A stretch of 64,000 bases of DNA, taken from positions 47,036,456 to 47,100,455 of the forward strand of contig CM049318.1 of NCBI GenBank assembly GCA_026874595.1. The letters run 5' to 3'. This DNA is from Sipunculus nudus (taxonomy: Eukaryota > Annelida > Sipuncula > Golfingiida > Sipunculidae). The notes beneath the pieces are model-generated. The model worked only from the letters and a program-made list of their open reading frames with translations, made no database searches and was not told the origin of the DNA. The first letter of the stretch is position 1. Every line of letters starts with the position of its first letter. Positions 38,461 through 49,640 of the stretch are shown here, in pieces. Position numbers and translations under genes: made by a program.

Positions 38461-38974
38461 GTAATATGTGGACTAATTATCAGAAATGATTAAACTCTCA
38501 TACTCTCATACTGAATACTCTCATAAGTATAGTACTAACCTGAGATTTTTTTAACCTTTCTGCAAACAATATGGTGGAGTATCTGCTAATTGCACTTGCT
38601 GAACCAAATGTGGCAACATCTTTATGTATTGAGAAGTGGTGTGAGAATTTCAGTAAAATGTAAATGTTTTAGTTGTCTAATAACACTACATCAGGCCTGG
38701 GTCAAATACATGTTTGTCTTGTACTTGTACAAAATTTTAGTACATGCGCTATACATGTACTTTTCACAAATGTGCTTTTCAAATGATGGTCGAGTTAATT
38801 ATCACGGAAGGATTACAGCTTGTAAACTTAGTGTAATCCACAGAAGAAAGAGTCTGTATTTCTTTATATGAAGTGTATTACGTATCCATTTGACTTGTAC
38901 ATACACAGTATCACCGTCCAGTCTCTCTCCTAATTCCTAACTGACCGCCCTATACCCACTCTCCCCCATTTGGC
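38461..38974. other. Spacer, nothing firm
   Basis: A 30-codon frame at 38572-38664 (starting MVEYLLIALAEPNVAT) looks protein-like but has no splice acceptor and is too short to call. Otherwise empty. Confidence 0.4.
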
Positions 38975-39225
38975 GTTGTCGCCCAACCAGGCACCGTCTT
39001 TCCATTGGCCAAGGGCCCCCGAGGCCCACTATTGGGGAGGGGCTCGTGAAGTCATTGACCAATAGAAAGGAGGCCAGAGTGTTGTGACTACGCTATGGTC
39101 CGGAGACATACTCCTATGTGATATATGTGCATGACCGGGAGCGCTTGTTGATAACAACACAGGTAGGTTCTGCTTATCGCCAGGCATCCGGTCGTGACCG
39201 ATCAAAAACCATGTGCAACCAATTA
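38975..39225. promoter_or_regulatory. CCAAT/GC-box-rich promoter candidate
   Basis: A locally GC-rich patch in AT-rich surroundings. It has ATTGG at 39004-39008 and 39031-39035, CCAAT at 39059-39063 and 39219-39223, and a GGGGAGGGGC GC-box-like sequence at 39034-39043. Clustering of CCAAT boxes within 60 bp is typical of NF-Y-bound, TATA-less housekeeping promoters. It lies upstream of the OVCA2 exons on the same strand, but no first exon was found, so the link is inference. Confidence 0.35.
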
Positions 39226-39487
39226 GCGCTAGCAATCTAGAGGTTTAAGGGTCGTATCTCTGGTCTTACAAATAAGAGCCTGATTGACCACAGCAGGCAG
39301 ATTATGCAATAAGTACCGGCCATCGTATAAACAAGGCTTGTAATGTCTGATCAAAGATAACAATTTTGAACAAAGCTGCATGATGTTTTACAAGTTTGAA
39401 ATAATATGCATCACAATAAGTCATTCGATATTAACTTTTGTGGCTACCTGTTTAAACTAGACATAAGACCTTGTAGACCAAAGGATA

Positions 39488-39522
39488 ATAATAATAATAA
39501 TAATTATAATAATAATAATAAT
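39488..39522. repeat. (AAT)n microsatellite
   Basis: About 35 bp of ATA/AAT trinucleotide repeat with one interruption. Confidence 0.9.
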
Positions 39523-39660
39523 CCCCCTCCCAATGAAGAACAGTAAAAGTTGGAACAGAGGTTTTCCCTTTAACAATACAAATGACTACAATATATACCA
39601 TTGCATAAGGCCTATAGGCCTTTCTGCTTTATTTATACAGATGACCTACTTTGGTTGTAA

Positions 39661-39894
39661 ATGAGTGTGGTAGTGTTAGTGTTATTCTTTCTCTTGTACC
39701 TTGTGCACAAGCTGTGTTCTGACGCATGTGGCTGCAGCACAGATGAGGGTACGCCAGTCCAAGCAATTAACATTGGACCTTCAGCCCACGTTACCTGTAA
39801 GAACAGGTGCTTACCTGTGAAAGTTTACCTGACAGGTCTGTGCTGTCTGCAGCAGGAAGCTGTGGTGTTGTATAAAGTAAATACTGCCACTTAG
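39661..39894 (+). CDS. Small Cys-containing ORF with signal-like N terminus, unproven
   Basis: 77 codons beginning MSVVVLVLFFLLYLVHKLC, a hydrophobic start compatible with a signal peptide or membrane anchor. It is followed by about nine Cys in all, including DACGC, TCKNRC and LCC. The frame is complete with ATG and stop. No family is recognised, and it sits between repeats without other support. A GAGG|GTACG site after codon 30 could instead be a splice donor. Chance is quite possible. Confidence 0.2.
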   Translation: MSVVVLVLFFLLYLVHKLCSDACGCSTDEGTPVQAINIGPSAHVTCKNRCLPVKVYLTGLCCLQQEAVVLYKVNTAT

Positions 39895-40888
39895 TTGTGC
39901 CATATGGCTGTACTTAGAAACCATCAGGTGGTAAATGCTTGATGTTATGAAGGAACATTTGCAGTAACAGAAGCACACAAAGGCCCGCTAAGAATATGTA
40001 TGTTCAGTGCCCTCACTTGGTAAAGTGAATGATCAGTTATATAGTAAAGTTTGGGTGCTGGCTAATTGTTTTGGTGTTGTCACAGGGTAAAGTGAATGAT
40101 CAGTTAAAGTTTGGGTGCTCCTTAATGGTTTTAGTATTGGCACAGGGTAAAGTGAATGATCAGTTAGAGTAAAGTTTGAGTCCTGCCTAATGGTTTTGGT
40201 GTTGTCACTGTGTTAAGTTAACGATCAGTTACAGTAAAGTTTGGGTGCCGCCTAATGGTTTTGTTATTCTCTCAGGATAAAGTGAATGATTGTTTATCAC
40301 CCGAAACAATATTAACTGTCAGGTCCCTGCCAAGCATGGTGACATCTTATTATCACCACCAATTCTATTCATTCTCCAATTGGTGTCAGTTAAGTTGTAA
40401 TTTGATTGATGGTTTTATAATGCCTTAGAACGAGGACATATTCACTGTAATCTATGCTGTGTGGATGAAATCAAGTGCAGAAGAATATTGGCATATTTAC
40501 TTCAGTGTTTGTTGTTCAGGTGTGATATAAATTTGTTAAATCAGTTATAGTAAAGTTTGGGTGCTACATAATGGTTTTGGTATTCTCTCAGGATAAAGTG
40601 AATGATACAGTGAATGGAATTAAGTGTTGCCCAAAGGTGTGTTTCAATGTATCAGCAAATTTGGTTTTTATGAGGAGTCTGTAGTAAACAAAAGATTGGA
40701 TCCCTCTATGTAAGATAGTGTTTAACTGATTATCTGTGTAGGTATGCAGTCACAAAAATGGACCACATCAAATTGAATAGGAGAGCGATTCTGGTGAATT
40801 ACAGATGGCAAAAATAATCCCATTTTCCAAGTTGGTTGATGAATTTTCATGAACATTGAAAGGCACATAAGATTGTAAGTAATTAATT
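39895..40888. repeat. Spacer with about 62-bp tandem repeat
   Basis: At 40018-40290 a unit of about 62 bp recurs four to five times (AAAGTGAATGATCAGTTA, then AAAGTTTGGGTGCTG, then GGTTTTGGTGTTGTCACAGG). A stray copy lies at 40545-40620. The rest is featureless. Confidence 0.7.
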
Positions 40889-42487
40889 GTATCCCCAGAC
40901 AAAGTTGGGGGATACTATGTTTTCATACCGGTCCCGCCGCTGCATATAAATCTTGTTGGTGCGATAACTCAAAAATATTTCACAGATCTTTACCAAACTT
41001 GGTATATGTATAGATATGGGTGAGAGGATGACGCCTATTTGAAATGAGGTCATGACCTATACTAGGAGAGTGACCTTGACCTTGAATAGGTCCAGTTTGG
41101 GGGAAAATCACACAAATTATTAAATATCTCAAGAAATCTTGCATGGATTGATCCCAAAATCAGGTTGAATGAAGATCATGGATAGGGTTGTCATTTTCCA
41201 GAAACTGGTGGCGCCACCTATTATTCTTTACTTGTTTTTGTGCCTTTTAATACCCCCAAAATTGCCCCTTGACAGTACTGTGGTCATAAACTAATGGACA
41301 GATTTCTTTTATATTATGCATATACATAGATATGGGTTATGGGATGATGTTTATTAAAATTGGGGTCATGACCTTTCCTATGAGAGTGGCCTTGACCTTG
41401 AATATTGCCATATATGGTGAAAATCACACAAAATCATTAATATCTCAATAAGGGATGCATAGATTGGTCCAAAAATCAACTTGATCAGAGATCTTGGAGA
41501 GTTTTGTCATGTACCAGAAACTGGTGGTGCCACCTGTTATTCTTTTACTTGTTTTTGTGCCTTTTAATACCCCCAAAATTGCCACTTGACAGTACTGTGG
41601 TCATAAACTAATGGACAGATTTCTTTTATATTATGCATATACATAGATATGGGTTATGGGATGATGTTTATTAAAATTGGGGTCATGACCTTTCCTATGA
41701 GAGTGGCCTTGACCTTGAATATTGCCATATATGGTGAAAATCACACAAAATCATTAATATCTCAATAAGGGATGCATGGATTGGTCCAAAAATTAACTTG
41801 ATCAGAGATCTTGGATAGTGTTGTCATGTACCTGAAACTGGTGGCACCACCTGTTATTCTTTTACTTGTTTTCTTGCTGTTTAATACCCCCATCATTGCT
41901 ACTTAACAGTACTGTGAGCATAATAAGTCAAAAACTAATGGACAAATTTTTTCATATTATGCATATACATAGACATGGGTTATGGGATGATGTATATATA
42001 AATTGGGGTCATAACCTTTCCTATGAGAGTGGCCTTGACCTTGAATATTGCCATATATGGTGAAAATTACACAAAATCATTAATATCTCATTAAGGGATG
42101 CATGGATTGGTCCAAAAATCAACTTGATCGAAGATCTTGGATAGTATTGTCATGTACCGGAAACTGGTGGCCCCACCTGTTATTCTTTTACTAGTTTTTG
42201 TGCCGTTTAATACCCCCATTATTGCCACTTAACAGTACTGTGAGCATTATAAGTCAAAAGCTAATGGACAGATTTCTTTCATATTATGCATATACATAGA
42301 CATTGATTAGGGGATGACGTATATTTAAATTGGGGTCATGACCTTTTCTATAAGAGTGACCTTTTCTATGAGAGTGGTCTGATATTAATTGTTGCTGAAG
42401 ATGGGGGGGGGGGGGGCTATTCTTAAGGGGGGGGGATTAATTGTCTGGGGATACTATGGCACCTGCAGTGCAAAGAAATATCTAGTT
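40889..42487 (+). mobile_element. Helentron-like family B, copy 1
   Basis: The 5' end is GTATCCCCAGACAAAG and the 3' side has TTGTCTGGGGATAC, a perfect 14-bp sub-terminal inverted repeat. A hairpin follows (GGCAC-CTGCA-GTGCC in the other copy, one base changed here), then AAATATCTAGTT. The interior has four core monomers of 316-326 bp, with GAAACTGG at about 41201, 41517, 41834 and 42160. The first contains the palindrome GGTGGCGCCACC at 41207-41218. A G-run lies at about 42406-42417. No coding frame. Confidence 0.78.
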
Positions 42488-43712
42488 TATAATGTCATTG
42501 TTAAATTACCCTAAATAATATACTGAGATATTTATCATAAACATTACTATAATTTAGTTTGTTATTCCATCATAAAGCTCAGCTTTCCCTAATTTTGTTT
42601 AGAGCACTGTGCTTTAAAATGGCTCCATTTTGAATTAATTAATGAGAATGAATGTTTACATTAAAGCATTTTGTTTACACAATGAAAAGCCATGTTGTGG
42701 TCAATGTAGTTACACTTTATGTATGTGTATGTACGGTCTTGAAACTGTCAACAAAACTATAGATTTGCACATATCCTTTTTGAGTATTTCTCCTGAAAAT
42801 GGTTTTAAGTTTTATATGAGATTTGTAACACAATGAAACTCATTGGATGTCAACTCATTTAGCATTACCCCAAGAACAAGTATAAAGAACAATTTATCCA
42901 AATATTACTGACGGTTGCTGTACTTAAATCAAAATATAAGCCATAAATAAGAGTTATGGAATATGCAAATATATAGTTCTTTGGGGGGATTTGAATCTTG
43001 TTGGAGATATTTGTAAGTAATTTTTCAAGGCCACACGGGTTTAGTTTAATTTCTTTGGTGGGCACTTCCTTAATTTTTGGACATCAACACATGGGAATGG
43101 TCTGTTCCATTATTCTTCTAATTGTTTAACTTAGTGATTATATATATGTATATATATATATAATATATATGGTTTAAAAGAATTCTTATACAAACATATA
43201 TTATTTTGTATTTTATAATTTTTTTATGTGGCTAATTGTTTAGCTAATTCACTGTAAACACAGTACAATTGTGCAGGCCTGTCAATAAAGTATTCATGTT
43301 AAGAACACACCTGTTAGTATTGTCAGACATAAAGTAAACAGCAAATGCCACACTGGTGTGTGTTAAATAGGCATTTAGATGCCCAGAAAACATGTCAGTA
43401 AAACTCAACTGCTGTGTCAAGATCACAATTAAGAGTCAAGGCCAAAAAAGCATAACACAGGGCTTTCAGGATCATGGGGGTAAGCGCCTCTGATGCTTGA
43501 AATCTCATGCAGACATTTGTTTCTTTGGTGCACGTGTCCGATCAGACATGCAAATTTCCGGCTGTTGTCCTGAGAGCATCAAAACTGGCTCTTGTATTTC
43601 TAACCAGTTATTTCTAACAACCAACTGACCCTTTTATTTTATAATAATAAAATATTATCCAAGGACACAATATCTAATATAACTATATTCAATGGTGACA
43701 TACAAAAAAGAG
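42488..43712. other. Intergenic/intronic spacer
   Basis: AT-rich, with a TA-rich microsatellite near 43139-43170. If the OVCA2 gene has upstream exons, this is intron. No exon recognised. Confidence 0.45.
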
Positions 43713-46322
43713 AATTTATCATAAATGTTGGTTCCTTGTCATTTACAGAGCAGCAGGGATGGTGGTCCACAAGAGAAGTCAATTTATCATTAATGTTGGT
43801 TCCTTGTCATTGACAGAGCAGCCAGAATAGTGGTCCACAAGAGAAGACATTTTATCATTAATGTTGGTTCCTTGTCATTGACAGAGCAGCGATAATGGTG
43901 GTCCACAAGAGAAGACAATTTATCATCAATGTTGGTTCCTTGTCATTGACCGAGCAGCTAGAATGATGGTCCACAAAAGAAGACAATTTATCATTGATAT
44001 TGGTTCCTTGTCATTGACAGAGCAGTGATTATGGTGGTCCACAAGATAAGACAATTTATCATTAATGTTAGTTCCTTGTCATTGACAGAGCTGCGATAAT
44101 GGTGGTCCACAAGAGAAGACAATTTATCATTAATGTTGGTTCCTTGTCATTGACAGAGCAGTGATTATGGTGGTCCACAAGATAAGACAATTTATCATTA
44201 ATGTTAGTTCCTTGTCATTGACAGAGCTGCGATAATGGTGGTCCACAAGAGAAGACAATTTATCATTAATGTTGGTTCCTTGTCATTGACAGAGCAGCCA
44301 GAATGGTGGTTCACAAGAGAAGACAATTTATCATTAATGTTGGTTCCTTCTCATTGACAGAGCAGCCAGAATGATGGTCCACAAGAGAAGACATTTTATC
44401 ATTGATGTTGGTCCCTTGTCATTGACAGAGCAGCCAGAACGATGGTCCACAAGAGAAGACAATTTATCATTGATGTTGGTTCCTTCTCATTGACAGAGCA
44501 GCCAGAATGATTGTTCACAGGAGAAGACAATTTATGATTGATGTTGGTTCCTTGTCATTGACAGAGCAGCCAGAATGATTGTCCACAAGAGAAGACAATT
44601 TATCATTGATGTTGGTTCCTTGTCATTGACAGAGCAGCCAGAATGATTGTCCACATGAGAAGACAATTTATCATTGATGTTGGTTCCTTGTCATTGACAG
44701 AGCAGCCAGAATTATGGTCCACAAGAGAAGACAATTTATCATTAATGTTAGTTCCTTGTCATTGACAGAGCAGCGATAATGGTGGTCCAAAAGAGAAGAC
44801 AGTTTATCATTAATGTTGGTTCCTTGTCATTGTTGGAGCAGCCAGAATGGTGGTTCACAAGAGAAGACAATTTATCATAAATGTTAGTTCCTTGTCATTG
44901 ACAGAGCAGCGATAATGGTGGTCCACAAGAGAAGACAATTTATCATTAATTTTGGTTCCTTGCCATTGACAGAGCAGCCAGAATGATGGTCCACAAGAGA
45001 AGACAATTTATCATTGATGTTGGTTCCTTGTCATTGACAGAGCAGCCAGAATGATTGTCCACAGGAGAAGACAATTTATCATTGATGTTGGTTCCTTGTC
45101 ATTGACAGAGCAGCGATAATGGTGGTCCACAAGAGAAGACAATTTATCAATAATGTTGGTTCCTTGTCATTGACAGAACAGTCAGAGTGATGGTCCACAA
45201 GAGAAGGCAATTTATTATTAATTTTGGTTCCTTGCCATTGACAGAGCAGCCAGAATGATGGTCCACAAGAGAAGACTATTTATTATTGATGTTGGTTCCT
45301 TGTCATTGACAGAGCAGCCAGAATGATGGTCTGCAAGAGAAGACAGTTTATCATTGATGTTGGTTCCTTGTCATTGACAGAGCAGCCAGAATGGTGGTCT
45401 GCAAGAGAAGACAGTTTATCATTAATGTTGGTTCCTTGCCATTATCAGAGCAGCCAGAATGATGGTCCACAAGAGAAGACATTTTATCGTTGATGTTGGT
45501 TGACAGGGCAGCCGGAGTGATGGTCCACAAGAGAAGACAATTTATCATTGATGTTGGTTCCTTGTCATTGACAGGGCAGCGGGGATGGTGGTCCACAAGA
45601 GAAGACAATCTATCATTAATGTTGGTTCCGTGTCATTGACAGAGCAGCGGGGATGGTGGTTCTCAAGAGAAGACAGTTTATCATCAATGTTGGTTCTGTG
45701 TCCTTGACAGAGCAGCGGGGATGGTGGTTCTCAAGAGAAGACAGTTTATCATTAGTGTTGGTTCTGTGTCATTGACAGAGCAGCGGGGATGGTGGTTCTC
45801 AAGAGAAGACAGTTTATCATTAATGTTGGTTCTGTGTCATTGACAGAGCAGCGGGGATGGTGGTCCACAAGAAGAGTCAATTTATCATTAATGTTGGTTC
45901 CGTGTCATTGACAGAGCAGCGGGGATGGTGGTTCTCAAGAGAAGACAATTTATCATTAATGTTGGTTCCGTGTCATTGACAGAGCAGCGGGGATGGTGGT
46001 CCACAAGAGAAGACAGTTTATCATTAATGTTGGTTCTGTGTCATTGACAGAGCAGCGGGGATGGTGGTCCACAAGAGAAGACAATTTATCATTAATGTTG
46101 GTTCCTTGTCATTGACAGAGCAGCGGGGATGGTGGTTCTTAAGAGAAGACAATCTATCATTAATGTTGGTTCCGTGTCATTGACAGAGCAGCAGGGATGG
46201 TGGTTCTCAAGAGAAGACAATTTATCATTAATGTTGGTTCCGTGTCATTGACAGAGCAGCGGGGATGGTGGTTCTCAAGAGAAGACAATTTATCATTAAT
46301 GTTGGTTCCGTGTCATTGACAG
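43713..46322 (+). repeat. 68-bp minisatellite built from the OVCA2 intron-exon boundary
   Basis: About 39 units. Each consists of 36 bp ending in TTCCTTGTCATTGACAG and 32 bp beginning AGCAGCGGGGATGGTGG and ending GAAGAC. The last unit runs directly into the true OVCA2 exon (46323 on), whose first 32-34 nt are the same sequence. Each unit is therefore a copy of a 3' splice site plus the start of the exon. Nearly every unit keeps the GACAG|AG acceptor. The 12 or so units nearest the gene (45590-46322) are closest to the exon. The middle units carry a CCAGAATGATGGTCCACAAG variant. The first unit (43713 on) is again exon-like. One unit near 45490 is shortened. Confidence 0.96.
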
Positions 46323-46441
46323 AGCAGTGGGGATGGTGGTTCTCAAGAGAAGACAACTATTTTAAAGCTCAAGATCCCAGTCAGTGTGCCAAAGGTTACA
46401 AGGAATCTCTTACTGTTATCAGTGAGGCTTTTGAAAAACAG
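46323..46441 (+). CDS. OVCA2: OVCA2/FSH1-family serine hydrolase, internal exon
   Basis: 119 nt between acceptor GACAG and donor AAACAG|GTAACA, in the frame QWGWWFSREDNYF...CAKGYKESLTVISEAF. The Gly-Trp-Trp-Phe-Ser motif followed by an amphipathic helix leading into Gly-Pro-Phe-Asp-Gly is diagnostic of the OVCA2/FSH alpha/beta-hydrolase family, whose human member hydrolyses alkyl esters. It enters with the last two bases of a codon and ends on a codon boundary, which fits the next exon at 53760. The acceptor used here is the last of the roughly 39 tandem copies. The upstream exon carrying the first beta strand (usually ending in a His-Gly-Tyr/Phe-Arg-Gln-type loop) was not found. The gene may still be functional or may be decayed. 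Confidence 0.88.
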
Positions 46442-46814
46442 GTAACATGGTTCATATACTAAAGTGCATTAGAAAATGTTAAAGTTTTCATGTGGCATTT
46501 AGATAATTAAGCTCTGGAAGATATTTATGCATGAAACATGAAGGATCATACCATTTAAGCCCTAACACTGAAGTATCATTAAAAAGGTCCTTAAAAAGAA
46601 ATTTAGATGTGTATGAAGCTTGCAGGCATATTACCTGTGTGAATGTCAATATTCAGCCCCAGAATGAGAGCAAATAAGATCAGAATTTAACAGCAACACA
46701 CAATGTGATGTTGTGTAGTGGATGTCTGAGTCACAATAGTTTCTCAGTAATTTTTCAGTTTTATGACTGATGCCAATATATATATTTATATGTTTATATA
46801 TATGTATATAAATT

Positions 46815-47506
46815 CAGTAGAACATAGAATATCCGAACACCATTATCTGAAAATTTGTTCATTCGATATATAAAAAGGGAGAACCAATATTTTGACCATT
46901 TATCCGTAATCTGAACAATGACAAAAAAATCCAGAATAAAAATGGTATAAAAGATTGTCTGATTCAAAATAAAAGTAGCCTCATCAATGGTGATACATAT
47001 TGCCGACTGATCAGTGCACCCGAGCGTAGGCAGTAGGTGTTAAAACGTCGCCACGCCGGCCGGGGTTGTCCTCACTTTAATCAGAATGCCCAGGCCAGGG
47101 TAATTAACCTGTACAAACAAAATGCTACAACAGACCATAACTGAGAAGCCGACCGCAGGTTGTAAATGTGCTAAACTCAGCCTCACCGATCCATATAGTC
47201 CTCAGCTTTGATTAGGATGGCTTTAAAGGATAGCTCTGATCTTCATTCAGGTGGTCGCCCAGGCCTTGAGTACAATGGTGGGCATTAGTTGAGTTTATGT
47301 GTGCCTCCGTTATTACCTCACCAAGTCTATTGTCCAGATTTTTTCTGCCCAGTATATGGGAATTTTGATTAGCTACAATCGCTGCTTACGACTGCAGTTG
47401 AGGAAGTCTGAGCTTTATATAAACCATGCTATGAAGCAGATTAAACCATTATGATAATCAATGTCAACATGATTTACTGCTCATCTGATTATTCTCCACA
47501 TGAATT
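46815..47506 (+). mobile_element. Pogo-like non-autonomous element, in OVCA2 intron
   Basis: It starts CAGTAGAACATAGAATATCC, a pogo/Tigger-style end, and matches the reverse complement of 37543-38232 over its length. Its right side is cut by the family C element at 47507. Confidence 0.68.
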
Positions 47507-47959
47507 TTTTGCTCAGCTGACTATAAGTCATCTGAGCTATAGTTGTCCGTCTGTCCGTCCGTCCATCTGTTAACAGGGCACGTTTTGAAATCGTTGGACC
47601 TACGAATCCAAAATTTGCATACTGTTAGATGTCCCCAAAATCTCCTACCATACCAAAATTTGGGTCACTAGGACTTCATTCCTTTGACATATTAAGGAAA
47701 AACTCCATTTTCCATAAAAAAGCCATTGTTACACTTCAAGGCTGCCTAATTTCAAAACCACTGATCTGTTATTTATCATATTTAGTATTTATATTCTTCC
47801 AAAAATTTTCTATGAACATACAAAAAATTAGGTCAGTATTGCGTAATTTTTTTAAGTTTTGGGGCAAAATAAAATGCAATTTACTGGATTCACTGGACTC
47901 GTGAACATTTTACTCGGTAAATACGGCACCATATGAAAAAAATCATCCTTGTATTAATA
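47507..47959 (+). mobile_element. Family C element, 5' part
   Basis: It starts with a self-complementary block GCTCAGCTGAC...TCATCTGAGC, then GTTAACAGGGCACGTTTTGA, TGTCCCCAAAATCTCCTACC and the TCCATTTTCCATAAAAAAGC block, all shared with 48707, 57558 and 59215. The copy breaks off near 47940. Confidence 0.65.
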
Positions 47960-48590
47960 TGCTATCACGTGCTACTGGATCGCATTAGCAAGTTCCCAGC
48001 ATCCCTTGCACGAGTGCTGTACTCTCGGATCTTGAGTACATCGGTAAGCCCAGCAAGCTGATAGCTGCATCGACAATTATATCACTGCGTACCTGTTTAA
48101 AGTGAATTGCCACGATATTTTTGGCAAAATATACTTTAAAACTTATATATTTTCAGGATTGGGAATTTCGTTTTGGTCTGTCAGTTCCGCGATTCCGTCC
48201 GCGATTGCTGGAAATCACTGGCTCTACTGTCAGAAGGGCTTTCATAAATTGATTCTGTTAAAATTCCTGTGTCAATGCGGCAAGGGCAAACCTTTTCTTA
48301 TCAATTATTTAACTATGTGTGCATGTAAATCTGATGTATAAACGATAAATTTAAACAAAAACAATGCACTGTAATGTTCTTTATTGAGTGTACATTACCA
48401 CCATATGGACATGATCACCGATATTCTCGCCGTCCAGTTTTACCGACATGATAATGCTGATTGCCGTAAATTATCCTTGGCGGTACTGAGGATGCTGAAA
48501 AACCTGTACCCGTGTATAAGACGGCCCCCCTTCTTTGCAAAATATTTGTAGGGTAAAATTTGTCGTCCTGTACATGAACAAATATGGTAC
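47960..48590. other. Unclassified sequence between family C pieces
   Basis: A locally more GC-balanced 630 bp lying between the 5' and 3' pieces of a family C copy, so possibly an insertion. Short open frames on both strands (48102-48341 +, 48415-48636 -) show no recognised domain. Confidence 0.4.
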
Positions 48591-48706
48591 CCCAGGCAGC
48601 TTGCCTTGGCTCAACTTGGCCACTACTAGCAGGCATGCCGCTCTCCCCTGCACTGCCTGCCCCCCTCCCCCAAATGGTGCATTAACTAGATGAATGTTAT
48701 ATATTT
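48591..48706 (+). mobile_element. Family C 3' terminal fragment
   Basis: GGCAGCTTGCCTTGGCTCAA to GGTGCATTAACTAGATGAAT matches the 3' ends at 49480-49590 and 59890-60010. It is followed immediately by the 5' end of another copy. Confidence 0.6.
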
Positions 48707-49640
48707 TTAGCTCAGCTGACTATAAGTCACCTGAGCTATAGTCGTGGTCCTTTGTCCGTCGTCCGGCCGTCCGTCTGTTAACAGGGCACGTTTTAAAACC
48801 GTTGGACCTACGAATCCAAAACTTTGCATACCATTAGATGTCCCCAAAATCTCCTACCATACCGAAAATTGGGTTATTAAGACTTCGTTCCTTCGAGATA
48901 TTAAGGAAAAACCTCCATTTTCCATAAAAAAACCATTGTTACACTTCAAGGCTGCATAATATCAAAACCACTGATCTGTTTTTGATCATATTTAGTATTC
49001 ATATTCTTCCATACATTTTCTATGAACAAACCAAAAATTAGGTCAGTATTGGGTATTATTTTGAAGTTATGGGCCCAAAAATAAAGCATTTTTTAAAAAA
49101 TCAGGAAATATATTTACTCACCTAACATGAGAATTGCTGAAGCTGGAGACTTTTTTTCAGGAATATAACTTTATTTGATTAAGATTCAGTTGTTTACCCA
49201 AAATTAGATCTGAATTTTGCAAATTTGTCAAGTTATTAGCATAAATAAAAAATCAATACATAAAATTTTGTCCAACTTTGGCAATGGCACTTTTTTCCCT
49301 GTAAGCACTATTGTTTTAATTTTCACAACATATATACATAAGGATTTAATCTTTTAAAATCTGAAATTTCAAAGGAATTGATTGAAAAGAGTAGCTTTAA
49401 TTCAAGTTCCCATACACCATGTCAAGTGTTGTTTACATCTAGCCCACCTGGTAGTACAGCCTTCACTTGCATTATGTAACTGACCCCAGGCAGCTTGCCT
49501 TTGCTCAGCTTGGCCACTACTAGCAGGCTTCCCCTCTGCCCTGCACTCCCCCCCCCCCCCCCCCGGATGGTGCATTAACTAGATGAATGTTATAATTTTC
49601 TGTATTTTATTTTATTCTTGGCTATGCTACATTTTAGATT
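48707..49640 (+). mobile_element. Family C element, full-length-like copy
   Basis: It runs from the AGCTCAGCTGAC hairpin block to the C-run (about 49548-49564) and GGTGCATTAACTAGATGAAT. It contains the uninterrupted block AGGAATATAACTTTATTTGA at about 49158, one of two empty-site references for the family B insertion at 58029. The open frame 48744-48959 is not considered coding. Confidence 0.68.

Noticed and set aside
45351-45608. 85-codon minus-strand frame with repeated His/Leu motifs
   Set aside because: Antisense reading of the 68-bp acceptor array.
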